From: Pseudomonadales bacterium
GTDB taxonomy: Bacteria > Pseudomonadota > Gammaproteobacteria > Pseudomonadales > Ketobacteraceae
DNA length: 64,000 nt
Reading direction: 5' to 3'
Assembly (NCBI GenBank): GCA_002701845.1
Contig: NZXG01000038.1
Coordinates: 62,001 to 126,000, forward strand
The position numbers were made by a program, and so were the translations under genes. How positions within the stretch are numbered: position 1 is the stretch's first letter; each line of letters begins with the position of its first letter. A model generated the notes under the pieces. The model had not been told where the DNA came from, did no database searches, and worked only from the letters and a program-made list of their open reading frames with translations. This document shows, in pieces, positions 27,791 through 37,544 of the stretch.

Positions 27791-29884
27791 CTAACCGGGG
27801 AACACAAAGATCCCCATTTCATCCAGCTTGTGCGGGGTCTGCTCCAGGGCCCGGTCAATGGCCTCGCCGCTGAACCAGTCGCAGCCTACAGCTTCGAGGA
27901 AACTCCGTTGCGCCTCACTGGTGACTGCCGCCGCCAGTACCTGAATGCCCAACTGGTGGGCGATATCCACCACCCCGGCAATGATGGCCTGATCCGATTT
28001 CGACACCTCGCAGGTGGTGACGAAGCTGTCCGCCAGTTTCACCAGACTGTAGGGCACATCCTTGAGCCGGTTCAGCGGCGCGAAGCCGGCGCCGAAGTTA
28101 TCTAGAATCAGGTTAAAACCGTTACGGCACAATTCGTTCAGCACTTCGCCGTGCTGGTCATGGCGCACGCTGTAGTAGCTTTCCGGCATCTCGATATAGA
28201 TCTGATCCGAATTCAGACCCACCCGGGCGATGGCGGCAATGGCCCAGTCCACGCCCCCCTGCTGCAGCAGAATGGCCGGCGCCACCGGCAGAATCAGCCG
28301 CACCCGGGCCTTACTGGCGTCGCTGAGCTGGTCGAACCGGGCCAGGGCCTGTTGCCACAGCCAGCGGAATATGGCCGGTGCCAGGCCTGCCTCTTCGGCC
28401 TGGGGCAGAAACTCCGACATGGGAATTTCGCCGCGCCGGGGGTGCATCCAGCTCAGCTTGACCTCACAGGCCACCACCGCCCCGCTATCCCGGCTGAGCA
28501 CCGGCTGGTACTGTATCCGCCATTGTTTCTGCTCGACTGCCTGATGCAGCTCAAATTCCAATTGCATCTGTTCCACCCGCAGCTTGTTCATCTCCACGGT
28601 GAAATACTGATAATGATTGCGACCGATGGCTTTGGCCCGAGCCAGGGCCGCTTCCGCGTTCTGTAACAGGGTGGCGGCGTCATCGCCGCAGGAGGGATAC
28701 ACACTGACGCCGATGGAACAGCCGGTGAACACCTCATGTCCATCCAGCAGAAACGGCTCCCGCACTCGGTCAATAATTTTGTTGGCCACCAGACCGGCAT
28801 TCTCCGGCGCATCGATGTGATTCAGCACCACCGCGAACGCGTCCCCCTCCATCCTTGCCAGTTGGTCGTCCCGTCGCACCAGTGCCTGGATGCGGTTGGC
28901 CGCCGCCTGCAACAGCTGATCGCCACGGTCATGACCCAGGGATTCGTTGATATAACGGAAGTGATCCAGATCCACCGCCAGTACCGCGAAGTGAAACCCC
29001 GTGATGCCGGCACGCAGCAGGGTACGATCAATCTGATCCTCAATGGCGGCCCGCAGCGGCAGCCCGGTGAGGTGATCGGTCTGGGACAGCTGTGCCAGCT
29101 TGTCCCTGGCTTCCCGGCTTTGCTTCAGCCGCCGAAACGCAAACAGCAATTTGATGCCACTGGCGGACTGAAACGGCACCGCGGCGAATTTTACACTGAT
29201 GGACTCGCCATCCCGGCGCCAGAGGGTGGATTGATCCACCTGCAGGATCTGATCACTGGCGGTCACCCGGGATACCGGGTGTTCCTGCCAGCGGGAACGG
29301 GCCCGCAAACAGGGCTGATCAAACAGGCTTTCCAGGTACACGCCCATCAGATCGTAGGAGCCGGTTTTCAGAGCCCATTCAGCGGCGGCACTGGCATACA
29401 GGATCTGACCACTGCGGTTGAGCGCCAGAATTCCTTCGTCCTCGCGCCGGGAGGGGTCGTCCGCCTCCTGTTCATAGAGGGCTTCCACCTCCAGCCGAAA
29501 CTGATACTGTTTCAGGTAATGGCGCAGATAGGCCTGCAACTGCTGTTCATTCACCGGCTTGGCAATCACCTTGGTCAAGCTGAGCAGTTCCCGGTACAGA
29601 GCCACTTTCTGCTCCGAAAGATTGGCGGTTACAAACAGGATGGGAATGCCGGCACTGGCGGCATCGGATTTCAACAGGTTCAGCAGTTGATAGCCGTCCG
29701 GTTCCTGCAGCCGGGAGTCGAGAATCACCAGGGCCGGTTGATGGCTGGCTACCAGCCTCACCACATTGTCACCACTGGTGGTGGCCAGGCACTGGGCCCC
29801 CATGGCCTGTATGATCTCCGTATAAAACGCAATGTTGCTGTCTTCCGGGTCACAGACAATGACCAGAGGCTGCTGTTGAGTCAT
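27791..29884 (-). CDS. Response regulator with degenerate GGDEF and EAL domains
   Basis: A 697-residue protein: receiver (about 5-125, phospho-acceptor Asp56 in [13 protein letters not shown]), PAS-like region (150-250), GGDEF-type (265-430) and EAL-type (445-690). The receiver looks competent, but the enzyme motifs are lost: the GGDEF site reads EGDAF (346-350), EAL reads EVK (474-476), DDFGTGYSS reads [10 protein letters not shown], and EGVE reads AAVTSE. It is therefore most likely a nucleotide sensor or protein-interaction module rather than an enzyme. The remaining RRDD just before EGDAF keeps the spacing of an inhibitory site, so cyclic di-GMP binding is possible. It stands alone between gloA and argG. 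Confidence 0.88.
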   Translation of the reverse strand: MTQQQPLVIVCDPEDSNIAFYTEIIQAMGAQCLATTSGDNVVRLVASHQPALVILDSRLQEPDGYQLLNLLKSDAASAGIPILFVTANLSEQKVALYRELLSLTKVIAKPVNEQQLQAYLRHYLKQYQFRLEVEALYEQEADDPSRREDEGILALNRSGQILYASAAAEWALKTGSYDLMGVYLESLFDQPCLRARSRWQEHPVSRVTASDQILQVDQSTLWRRDGESISVKFAAVPFQSASGIKLLFAFRRLKQSREARDKLAQLSQTDHLTGLPLRAAIEDQIDRTLLRAGITGFHFAVLAVDLDHFRYINESLGHDRGDQLLQAAANRIQALVRRDDQLARMEGDAFAVVLNHIDAPENAGLVANKIIDRVREPFLLDGHEVFTGCSIGVSVYPSCGDDAATLLQNAEAALARAKAIGRNHYQYFTVEMNKLRVEQMQLEFELHQAVEQKQWRIQYQPVLSRDSGAVVACEVKLSWMHPRRGEIPMSEFLPQAEEAGLAPAIFRWLWQQALARFDQLSDASKARVRLILPVAPAILLQQGGVDWAIAAIARVGLNSDQIYIEMPESYYSVRHDQHGEVLNELCRNGFNLILDNFGAGFAPLNRLKDVPYSLVKLADSFVTTCEVSKSDQAIIAGVVDIAHQLGIQVLAAAVTSEAQRSFLEAVGCDWFSGEAIDRALEQTPHKLDEMGIFVFPG

Positions 29885-29973
29885 GGTTTATGTTTGTTCT
29901 CAGATTTCTGAATGGGAAACGCCCTGCATTTGAGTATAGAGGCAGATCCGCCCGCCACCAGGATGGCAGCCAC

Positions 29974-30006
29974 AAAAAAGCCCCGTCGACGACCGGCGGG
30001 GCTTTT
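29974..30006 (-). terminator. Intrinsic terminator of argG
   Basis: On the minus strand AAAAGCCCCG and CGGGGCTTTT form a 10-base-pair stem, ending in six T (29979-29974). It lies 29 bases after the argG stop. Confidence 0.9.
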
Positions 30007-30034
30007 AATTTAATGAATTATTTCAATCGCCTGA

Positions 30035-31255
30035 CTACTTTAGCTGACGGCCTTTGTTGGCGGCAATGCGCAGGCGCAGGGCATTGAGTTTGATAAAGCC
30101 CTCGGCATCCTGCTGATTATAGGCGCCGGCGTCGTCTTCGAAGGTGGCAATTTTGTCATCGAACAGAGTCTGGTCGGACTGGCGCCCCACCACGGTGACA
30201 TTACCCTTGTACAGTTTGACCCGCACCACTCCGTTCACCACCTGCTGGCTCTCGTCGATCAGGGTCTGCAGCATTTTGCGTTCCGGGCTCCACCAGTAGC
30301 CGTTATAGATCAGTTCGGCGTACTTGGGCATCAACTCGTCTTTGAGATGCGCCACCTCCCGGTCCAGGGTGATGGATTCAATGGCCCGATGGGCCCGCAG
30401 TATGATGGTGCCACCCGGGGTTTCATAGGCACCACGGGATTTCATGCCCACATAGCGGTTTTCCACAATATCCAGCCGGCCGATGCCGTTGTCACCGCCC
30501 AGTTTGTTAAGCCGCGCCAGCACTTCATGGGCCGCCAGGGGCTCGCCGTCGATGGCGACGATATCACCACCCTGGAATGTCAGTTCGATATAGGTAGGGG
30601 TATCCGGCGCCGCTTCCGGGCTTACGGACCAGCGCCACATGTCTTCCTCCGGCTCCGCCCAGGGGTCTTCCAGAATGCCGCCCTCGTAAGAGATATGCAG
30701 CAGATTGGCGTCCATGGAATAGGGGGATTTCTTGCCGGCCTTGGAGAAATCCACCGGGATCTCATGTTGGCTGGCGAATTCCATCAGAGTCTCGCGGGAG
30801 CTGAGATCCCATTCCCGCCAGGGGGCGATCACCTTGATGCCCGGCGCCAGGGCATAGGCCCCCAGCTCGAAGCGCACCTGATCGTTGCCCTTGCCGGTGG
30901 CGCCGTGGGAGATGGCGTCGGCGCCGGTGTCCCGGGCGATTTCCACCAGGCGCTTGGCGATCAGCGGGCGGGCAATGGAGGTGCCCAGCAGGTATTCACC
31001 CTCGTAGATGGTATTGGCGCGGAACATGGGAAACACAAAGTCGCGCACGAATTCTTCCCGCAGATCCTCGATAAAGATCTCCTTTACCCCCATGGCCTGG
31101 GCCTTGGCCCGGGCCGGTTCCACTTCCTCCCCCTGGCCCAGGTCGGCGGTAAAGGTCACCACTTCGCACTGATAACGCTCCTGCAACCACCGCACAATCA
31201 CGGATGTATCCAGACCGCCGGAATAGGCAAGAACCACCTTTTTGATATCAGACAT
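30035..31255 (-). CDS. argG: Argininosuccinate synthase
   Basis: ArgG condenses citrulline and aspartate with ATP to argininosuccinate in arginine synthesis. The 406-residue protein has the N-terminal PP-loop [11 protein letters not shown] and the family segments [15 protein letters not shown] and [10 protein letters not shown]. The ATG at 31255 (MSDIKKVV) is used; a TTG two codons earlier is less likely. A strong terminator follows. motY lies upstream on the same strand, a pairing also found in Pseudomonas. Confidence 0.97.
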   Translation of the reverse strand: MSDIKKVVLAYSGGLDTSVIVRWLQERYQCEVVTFTADLGQGEEVEPARAKAQAMGVKEIFIEDLREEFVRDFVFPMFRANTIYEGEYLLGTSIARPLIAKRLVEIARDTGADAISHGATGKGNDQVRFELGAYALAPGIKVIAPWREWDLSSRETLMEFASQHEIPVDFSKAGKKSPYSMDANLLHISYEGGILEDPWAEPEEDMWRWSVSPEAAPDTPTYIELTFQGGDIVAIDGEPLAAHEVLARLNKLGGDNGIGRLDIVENRYVGMKSRGAYETPGGTIILRAHRAIESITLDREVAHLKDELMPKYAELIYNGYWWSPERKMLQTLIDESQQVVNGVVRVKLYKGNVTVVGRQSDQTLFDDKIATFEDDAGAYNQQDAEGFIKLNALRLRIAANKGRQLK

Positions 31256-31344
31256 GCGCAAACCCTTTGAGCTTCAGGAACCTGTGGATGGATAAACAAG
31301 GGCGCGTATTGTACCTGCTGGCCGCAGAATTTCCTACCGGGGGT

Positions 31345-32193
31345 TCAGCGCTCCAGCCGCACCAGCACCCGGCGGTTAAAGGCCATATTGCCGGAGCTGT
31401 CATTGCGTTTGGCGGGCCGGCCCTCGCCGTGATAGCGCATGTCGATCATATCCGCCGGCACCCCCTGGGCCTGCAGGTACTCCTCCACCGCCTTGGCCCG
31501 CAGCCGCGACAGCTCCCAATTGTGGCCGCGGCGGCCCCGACTGTCGGTATGGCCATCCACCCGGATGCGGCGCACGCTGGGATCCAGGGCCACATAGCCG
31601 GCAATCAGGTCGAGCCGTTCCTTGAGGGCGCCCCGGATTCCGTACTTGTTGGTTTCGAAGTGCAGATAGGATTGCTGTAACTGATCGAATCCCGCCGGAT
31701 ACAGACCCGCCAGGCAGGACAGGTAGCCATTGTAGGCGGACAGGAAATTCACCGCGGAAACCCCTACAGACACCTCATGTTGGGCCCCCCATCCGGGATG
31801 TACGAAAGCCGGGGTCATGCCCACCTGCAGTTCCGCCAGCAGGGTGCTGGCCACTTCCTCCGCCAGTTCAATGGGGCGCCGGCCCGGCTCAAACCGGGTC
31901 TTGCCCAGGGGCCGGGAGGCCAGCTCGCCCCGCCACTCCGGCGCGGTGATCAGCAGCTCCGCCTGGCCCGGCTTGCGCGCCGGGCGGTACAGATCCAGAT
32001 AAAAGCGCAAACTTTCGCCGGCGTTTACCTCGAACACCGCCTCGCCGTAGTTGGGCACCGCCTGCCATAACCGGCACTTAAGGGGCGAGGGCTCCAGGTT
32101 CCATACCGACTGATCCAGGCGCGCCTCATAGGTGTGGGCCAGAGCCGGCGCCGCGGCCAAGAGCAATACGCAAAACAAAAACTTATTCCACAT
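31345..32193 (-). CDS. motY: Sodium-type flagellar protein MotY
   Basis: A 282-residue exported protein. A signal peptide (NKFLFCVLLLAAAPALAH) precedes a MotY-type N-terminal domain (YEARLDQSVWNLEPSPLKCRLWQ, 22-150) and a C-terminal OmpA-like peptidoglycan-binding domain (IRVDGHTDSRGRRGHNWELS, about 165-280). MotY builds the T ring that anchors the stator around the flagellar motor, so this organism is expected to be flagellated; no other flagellar gene is in the window. The argG neighbour supports the call. Confidence 0.92.
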   Translation of the reverse strand: MWNKFLFCVLLLAAAPALAHTYEARLDQSVWNLEPSPLKCRLWQAVPNYGEAVFEVNAGESLRFYLDLYRPARKPGQAELLITAPEWRGELASRPLGKTRFEPGRRPIELAEEVASTLLAELQVGMTPAFVHPGWGAQHEVSVGVSAVNFLSAYNGYLSCLAGLYPAGFDQLQQSYLHFETNKYGIRGALKERLDLIAGYVALDPSVRRIRVDGHTDSRGRRGHNWELSRLRAKAVEEYLQAQGVPADMIDMRYHGEGRPAKRNDSSGNMAFNRRVLVRLER

Positions 32194-32345
32194 CCGATGG
32201 TACTTCCGCCAGTGTTTACCAGGGCTCTCTGTGAATATCGGTCGGAACCGGAATTTCTTGAGTTTTCACTGAACAGATGGCAAAAAGTTTGTCTGCCCGG
32301 GGCCGGTAGGATAGCATCGCAGGCTATGGATGAGATTGCTTGCCA

Positions 32346-32993
32346 ATGACTGACCCCACCCATCACCGTCTGGCCCACCGGTTCCGGGGTTACCTGCCCG
32401 TGGTGATCGACGTGGAGACCGGCGGTTTCAACCATCAGACCGATGCCCTGCTGGAAATCGCCGCCGTGATCCTGGATATGGACGAAAGCGGCAACCTGGA
32501 ACCGGGCCAGCAGATCCATCATCACGTCACCCCTTTCGAGGGCGCCAATATCGAGCAGGCGGCCCTGGATTTCACCGGTATCGATCCCTACCACCCGTTT
32601 CGTGGGGCGGTGGAGGAACTGGAGGCCATCAAGGATATCTTCCGGGCGGTGCGTGCCGCCATGAAAGAGGAAGGCTGCACCCGCGCCATTCTGGTGGGGC
32701 ACAACGCCTTTTTTGACCGCGATTTCGTCAACGCCGCCGTGGCCCGCAATGGCATCAAGCGCAACCCGTTTCACCCCTTTTCCTGCTTCGACACCGCCAC
32801 CATCGGCGGCGTGGCGGTGGGTCAGACGGTGCTGGCCAAAGCCTGTCGCGCGGCCCGAATCGGCTTTAACAACGCCGAAGCCCATTCCGCCATTTACGAT
32901 GCCGTTAAAACCGCGGAGTTCTTCTGCTGGGTGGTGAACAAGTGGAAAGCCCTGGGGGGTTGGCCACTGCATCAGGAACCCCAGGGCCAATAA
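32346..32993 (+). CDS. rnt: Ribonuclease T
   Basis: A 215-residue DEDD exonuclease that trims 3' ends of tRNA and other stable RNAs. The ExoI motif is [10 protein letters not shown] (Asp, Glu), ExoII is HNAFFDRDF (Asp), and ExoIII is AHSAIYDA (His, Asp). The ATG at 32346 is chosen over an in-frame TTG at 32340. Divergent from motY, as expected for this locus, although the pyrC gene that lies between them in Pseudomonas is absent. Confidence 0.95.
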   Translation: MTDPTHHRLAHRFRGYLPVVIDVETGGFNHQTDALLEIAAVILDMDESGNLEPGQQIHHHVTPFEGANIEQAALDFTGIDPYHPFRGAVEELEAIKDIFRAVRAAMKEEGCTRAILVGHNAFFDRDFVNAAVARNGIKRNPFHPFSCFDTATIGGVAVGQTVLAKACRAARIGFNNAEAHSAIYDAVKTAEFFCWVVNKWKALGGWPLHQEPQGQ

Positions 32994-33165
32994 CCCGCTG
33001 GCGGGGAAACACGGGTACCGGGTTCCCCTTCCCGCAACTTTTCCGCCCCTGGGGCATTCTGTTATTGACTCAAATCATGTTGCCGGCGGGCAGGCGTCCT
33101 AGAATGGTGCATTGCTAACCAGGGCCAGCCTGATACAGTCGGTCGGGGCCCAAGGCGAGGATCTC

Positions 33166-33933
33166 ATGAGTCAGAGAGTACAACCCCTATACAACGAGAA
33201 CGACCATGCGGTGTTGTTCTTTACCGATCTGGTGGCGGGGGAAGCCATTCCCAGTAATCAGTTGGTGATCGTGGATCATGGCGAGGCGGCGCTGTTCGAT
33301 CCCGGAGGCGAGCTCACCTTTACTCCCCTGTCCATTGAGCTGGCCAAGCACCTGAACGTGAAGGCGGACCTGAAGTACGTGTGCGCCTCCCACCAGGATC
33401 CGGATATAATCACCTCCCTGCCCCGCTGGCTGATGCACTCCGAGTGCAGTATCGTCACTTCCCGGCTCTGGTCCCGGTTTCTGCCCCACCTGGTTTCCGA
33501 CTTCGTTTCCGGCAAGATGAACAAATCCCTGCTGGACCGGATGGTGGAGCTTCCCGACGAGGGCGGTAAAATCGCCCTCGGAAAGGGCCAGATCATTGCC
33601 GTACCCGCCCACTTTCTGCATTCGGTGGGGAACTTCCACTTCTACGATCCGGTGAGCAAAATCCTGTTTTCCGGGGATGTGGGGGCCGCCGTCACCCCGG
33701 GGCAGGATCACCAGCCGGTGGCCAGCGTGGCCGATCACATACCCTTGATGGAAAGCTTTCACAAACGCTACATGGCCGGCAACAAAGCCTGCCGCGCCTG
33801 GGTCCAGCGGGTGCGCAAGCTGGATGTGGAAATGCTGATTCCGCAGCATGGCCAGCCTTTCGTGGGCAAGGATAAGGTGGCGGAATTTCTGGCCTGGTTT
33901 GAAGAGCTCGCCTGCGGCATGGATTTAATGTAA
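33166..33933 (+). CDS. ODP-like metallo-beta-lactamase-fold diiron protein
   Basis: A 255-residue metallo-beta-lactamase-fold protein resembling flavodiiron proteins without the flavodoxin domain (ODP type). Metal ligands can be assigned: His-x-Asp-x-Asp (ASHQDPD, near 80-85), His (PAHFLHSVGNF), Asp (LFSGDVGAA) and His (PQHGQPF). The HxDxD pattern resembles the diiron site that binds oxygen rather than a zinc hydrolase site. The ODP of Treponema denticola works with a histidine kinase as an oxygen sensor, but no kinase adjoins here. The ATG at 33166 has GAGG upstream. Oxygen sensing or NO/O2 reduction are both possible. Confidence 0.8.
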   Translation: MSQRVQPLYNENDHAVLFFTDLVAGEAIPSNQLVIVDHGEAALFDPGGELTFTPLSIELAKHLNVKADLKYVCASHQDPDIITSLPRWLMHSECSIVTSRLWSRFLPHLVSDFVSGKMNKSLLDRMVELPDEGGKIALGKGQIIAVPAHFLHSVGNFHFYDPVSKILFSGDVGAAVTPGQDHQPVASVADHIPLMESFHKRYMAGNKACRAWVQRVRKLDVEMLIPQHGQPFVGKDKVAEFLAWFEELACGMDLM

Positions 33934-33971
33934 CTTGACGATCTGTGCAGCCACCTTCACGGGCCTGAATC

Positions 33972-34751
33972 GTGAGCGACTTTCGGGATTTTTTCTCCAC
34001 CGCGGCAGCCGACTACCGCCGTTTCCGCCCCCAATACCCCGACGCCCTGTTCCGGCATCTCGCTCACATCTGCACCGCCCATGACCTGGCCTGCGATGTG
34101 GGCTGTGGCAATGGCCAGGCCAGCCGCGCCCTGGCCGGCTATTTCCGTCAGGTCACCGCCACTGACGCCAGCGCCGCCCAGGTGGCACAGGCGGAACCCC
34201 ACCCTGGTGTGACCTTCACCACGGCTCCCGCCGAAACCATTCCCCAGACCGACGCCAATGTGGATCTGGTAACCGTGGCCCAGGCCCTGCACTGGTTCGA
34301 TCACCATACATTCTTTGCCGAAGTGGAGCGGGTGCTGAAACCCGGTGGCATACTGGCGGTGTGGGGCTACCGCTTGCTGGCTACGGATAACCCGGCCTTG
34401 AACCGGCTGCTGGAGCACTTCTATCACCGGGTGGTGGGGCCATACTGGCCGCCGGAGCGCCAGTTACTGGACGCCGAATACCGCACGGTGACCTTTCCCT
34501 ATTCGCCCCTGGAGGCGCCCCCCTGGCGGATGGAAAGCCACTGGCAACTGCCGCATCTGCTCGGATACCTGCAGACCTGGTCTGCCTGCGGGGAATATCA
34601 GCGGGCACATGGCCGGAATCCGGTGCGAGAGTATCAACCACAGTTTGCCACCGCCTGGGGTGAGCCGCAGCAGTCGCTGAGTATGCGCTGGCCCCTAACG
34701 CTATACCTGGGGCGCAAACCGTTGAATCCCCAGCCGGGCGCCCGTAGCTGA
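33972..34751 (+). CDS. Class I SAM-dependent methyltransferase
   Basis: A 259-residue methyltransferase of the Methyltransf_11 type. Motif I is CDVGCGNGQASRAL (about residue 41), motif II is around TATDASAAQ, and LKPGGILAVWGY is the post-motif strand. The family N terminus (FFSTAAADYRRFRPQYPDALF) is like small-molecule methyltransferases of the TMT/Crg1 group. Substrate unknown. It begins with GTG at 33972, 38 bases after the diiron protein gene, so they may be co-transcribed. Confidence 0.85.
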   Translation: MSDFRDFFSTAAADYRRFRPQYPDALFRHLAHICTAHDLACDVGCGNGQASRALAGYFRQVTATDASAAQVAQAEPHPGVTFTTAPAETIPQTDANVDLVTVAQALHWFDHHTFFAEVERVLKPGGILAVWGYRLLATDNPALNRLLEHFYHRVVGPYWPPERQLLDAEYRTVTFPYSPLEAPPWRMESHWQLPHLLGYLQTWSACGEYQRAHGRNPVREYQPQFATAWGEPQQSLSMRWPLTLYLGRKPLNPQPGARS

Positions 34752-34759
34752 ATACCCGG

Positions 34760-35695
34760 CTAGTTTCGCCAGTCCTCACTCAACGCCAAGGCGGCATTGC
34801 GCGGTTCAGCTGAGTGCTCCCGGCGGCGATCCAACCGCAACAGAAAACCCCGGTGCAACCCCATCAGCTCTTCAGCCCGCTCCAGGTGCACCATATGTCC
34901 GCACTGTGGCAACAGATGATATTCGCACTGCGGCAGATTGCGGCGGTAGAAACTCTCCGGGTACAGGGGGGAGATGTGGTCACATTCACCGTCCACCACC
35001 AGCACCGGCACTTCGATTTGAGGCAACTGCGCCATCAGTAGCGGGCTGGAGGCAGCGAACTCACACATGGCCTGCAGCGCGGGTTCCCGCTTCTTTTGAG
35101 CTTCCCGCAGGGTATAGCGCAGGACAATCCGGGGCACCGCCGGCGGATCTGCAAACGCGCTACGGTAATAGCCGGCCAGCGCATCCACATCGTTGGTTTC
35201 CAGCATCAGATTGATCGCGCTCACCAGTTGTCGCATGGGTTCCCCCTGACGGGCGAATATATCCGGAAACGACATTAACAACAGAGAATTCACCCGCCCC
35301 GGCCGGGTGGCGGCAAAATACGCCCCCACCGCCGCCCCCAGGGAATGACACACCAGATGCACCCGTGGCAGCCGCAAGCGGTCCAGCACCTGCTCCAGCC
35401 AGGCGGTCAATTGCCGCAGCGTATGGGGCCTGCCACTGAAATTCTGATGCATATACAGGCCGGGAATATCCAGCGCCACCACATGATAGTCCCCGCTATA
35501 GGCCTGCATCAGGCTGCGCCACTGGGTTTTCGACCCCATGGAGCCGTGCAGAAAAACCACGGTTTCCCCGCTGCCCGCCTCCAGATATTTGAATTCCTCG
35601 CCATCCAGATCCAGACACAGTGAACGCAGCCCCCCCAGGTAACCGCGCACATAACGGGTCAGATTTTTGAGTTCCCTGGCGTCAAACAGACTCAC
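34760..35695 (-). CDS. Alpha/beta hydrolase
   Basis: A 311-residue Abhydrolase_1 family protein. The oxyanion HGSMGS is near residue 50, the nucleophile Ser is in CHSLGAAVGA (about 117), the acid is in DGECDHISP (about 235) and the His is in QCGHMVHLE (about 262). Substrate unknown; the fold covers esterases, lipases and C-C hydrolases. It starts with GTG preceded by a GGGGGCG stretch. It follows asnS on the minus strand after about 140 bases. Confidence 0.85.
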   Translation of the reverse strand: MSLFDARELKNLTRYVRGYLGGLRSLCLDLDGEEFKYLEAGSGETVVFLHGSMGSKTQWRSLMQAYSGDYHVVALDIPGLYMHQNFSGRPHTLRQLTAWLEQVLDRLRLPRVHLVCHSLGAAVGAYFAATRPGRVNSLLLMSFPDIFARQGEPMRQLVSAINLMLETNDVDALAGYYRSAFADPPAVPRIVLRYTLREAQKKREPALQAMCEFAASSPLLMAQLPQIEVPVLVVDGECDHISPLYPESFYRRNLPQCEYHLLPQCGHMVHLERAEELMGLHRGFLLRLDRRREHSAEPRNAALALSEDWRN

Positions 35696-35731
35696 AATAA
35701 CGCCCCCACAACGGCTCTCATCGGTATTAAT

Positions 35732-35750
35732 CGGCTGCTTTTATCAGCCG
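35732..35750. other. Small stem-loop between asnS and the hydrolase gene
   Basis: CGGCTG and CAGCCG form a 6-base-pair stem with a 7-base AT-rich loop. It has no T tract on either strand. It may slow transcription after asnS, but this is weak. Confidence 0.35.
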
Positions 35751-35839
35751 CGCATGGTGCCACAGGCCCGGGACAGGTTCCGTGTGATTTTCGTAGTCAT
35801 CAGGGGCATCATGCTCAAGAACCCCCTAAACAAACTTTT

Positions 35840-37240
35840 TTAGAACTGAGCGCTGCCCGGTACCCGGGGGAACGGAATGGCATCCCGGATATTCTCCATC
35901 CCGGTGATGTAATTGAGCAGGCGCTCAAAGCCCAGGCCAAAGCCGGCGTGGGGCACAGTGCCATAGCGGCGCAGATCCCGGTACCACCACAGGTCCTGCT
36001 GCAGTCCCAGCTCCGCCATTTTACGGTCCAGCACATCCAGCCGTTCCTCCCGCTGACTGCCGCCGATAATCTCGCCGATCCCGGGGGCCAGCACATCCAT
36101 GGCGGCGCAGGTTTTACCGTCGTCATTTTCCCGCATATAAAAGGCTTTGATTGCCCGCGGATAGTTCATCAAAATCACCGGCCTGCCCACGTGCTGCTCC
36201 GCCAGGTAGCGCTCGTGTTCGGACTGCAGATCCAACCCCCATTGCACCGGGAATTCAAAATCGTGATCGGCGCGGCGCAGAATCTCCACCGCCTCGGTGT
36301 AGTCCATACGCACGAACTCGGCGTCCATCAGGTGCCGTAATCGGTCAATGGCCTGGGGCTGGATGCGCTGGGCGAAAAACGCCATGTCATCCTCCCGCTC
36401 CTCCAGTACCGCCCGAAACACATATTTCAAGAACTCCTCCGCCATATCCGCGTTCATCGCCAGATCGGCGAACGCCAGCTCTGGTTCCACCATCCAGAAC
36501 TCCGCCAGATGCCGGCTGGTGTGAGAGTTTTCCGCGCGGAAGGTGGGGCCGAAGGTATAGACCCGGGACAATGCCGTGCAGTAGGCTTCGCCGTTAAGCT
36601 GACCGGAGACGGTGAGAAATGCCTCGTGGCCAAAGAAATCCGCCTCGAAATCAATGCCGCCCCGAGGCTGGCGCGGCAGATTCAGGAGGTCCAGGGTGCT
36701 GACCCGAAACATCTCTCCGGCCCCCTCACAGTCGCTGGCGGTGATGATGGGGGTGTTGACCCAGTAAAAATTGCGTTCGTGAAAATAACGATGAATGGCC
36801 TGGGCGGTACTGTTACGAATCCGGGCCATGGCACCGAAGGTGTTGGTACGGGGTCGCAAGTGGGCCACACTGCGCAGATATTCGAAGGTATGTCGTTTCT
36901 TGGCCACCGGGTAGGTTTCCGGGTCGTCCACCCAACCCAGCACCTCAATAACATCGGCCTGGATCTCCCGGGCCTGTTCCTTGCCCTGGGAGGCCACCAG
37001 CCGACCCCGTACCCGGATACTGCAGCCGGCGCTAAGTTTCACCACCTCCGACGGGTAGTTGGGCAACTGACCATCGGCCACCACCTGAATGCCGTCGAAA
37101 CAGGATCCGTCATGCAGATTAACGAAGGAAAACCCGGCCTTGGAATCCCGCCGGGTCCGGACCCAGCCCTGCACCGTAACGGCCTCTCCCAGCGCCACTT
37201 CACCCCCGAGACAATCCACTACCTGAACCGGCCAATCCAT
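35840..37240 (-). CDS. asnS: Asparagine-tRNA ligase
   Basis: Class II aminoacyl-tRNA synthetase; 466 residues, equal to E. coli AsnS. The N-terminal OB-fold anticodon domain ([20 protein letters not shown]) is followed by motif 2 ([21 protein letters not shown]) and motif 3 ([13 protein letters not shown]). The ATG at 37240 (MDWPVQVVD) is preceded by GGGAAATC. Upstream in-frame codons as far as 37342 lack family character. Confidence 0.97.
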   Translation of the reverse strand: MDWPVQVVDCLGGEVALGEAVTVQGWVRTRRDSKAGFSFVNLHDGSCFDGIQVVADGQLPNYPSEVVKLSAGCSIRVRGRLVASQGKEQAREIQADVIEVLGWVDDPETYPVAKKRHTFEYLRSVAHLRPRTNTFGAMARIRNSTAQAIHRYFHERNFYWVNTPIITASDCEGAGEMFRVSTLDLLNLPRQPRGGIDFEADFFGHEAFLTVSGQLNGEAYCTALSRVYTFGPTFRAENSHTSRHLAEFWMVEPELAFADLAMNADMAEEFLKYVFRAVLEEREDDMAFFAQRIQPQAIDRLRHLMDAEFVRMDYTEAVEILRRADHDFEFPVQWGLDLQSEHERYLAEQHVGRPVILMNYPRAIKAFYMRENDDGKTCAAMDVLAPGIGEIIGGSQREERLDVLDRKMAELGLQQDLWWYRDLRRYGTVPHAGFGLGFERLLNYITGMENIRDAIPFPRVPGSAQF

Positions 37241-37544
37241 ATGATTTCCCAAAAAAAAGATAGAGTTAGTGATGGCGATAGACTCCATCAGGAAGCCTGC
37301 CCCGTCAAGAGGCCGGGCCGGCGGACAGCGCGCGAGCGCCACCGGTTACGGCGCCCACCCGACCACCAAATGTGACACAAATCACATAAACACAAACTAC
37401 AAGAATCCTGTAATTCTACATATTTATCAATAAGTTATTGGTGAATCACCGGGTTAAAGGCCAAGCATCCGGCGACCATTTGCGGTAACGCGGATGGCTG
37501 TATCTATACTGAATTGACGACTCGCCCTCAGTAGTAATGGTGCC
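37241..37544. other. Divergent regulatory region between asnS and the GGDEF-EAL gene
   Basis: The 304 bases hold no gene. The first 100 are GC-rich. From about 37365 the sequence turns AT-rich and carries a CRP-type site followed by three short inverted repeats: AGAAT/ATTCT at 37402-37417, CAATAA/TTATTG at 37428-37440 and GGTG/CACC at 37440-37450. These lie 95 to 145 bases before the GGDEF-EAL start, where operators are expected. Confidence 0.6.
37371..37386. promoter_or_regulatory. Predicted CRP/Vfr binding site
   Basis: TGTGACACAAATCACA matches the TGTGA-N6-TCACA consensus with both half-sites perfect. It sits 159 bases before the membrane GGDEF-EAL start and 131 bases before asnS. The former is the more likely target, linking cAMP to cyclic di-GMP turnover (inference). 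Confidence 0.7.

Noticed and set aside
32025-32990. A 321-codon open frame antisense to rnt
   Set aside because: RNase T has all its catalytic motifs on the other strand; the antisense product has none.
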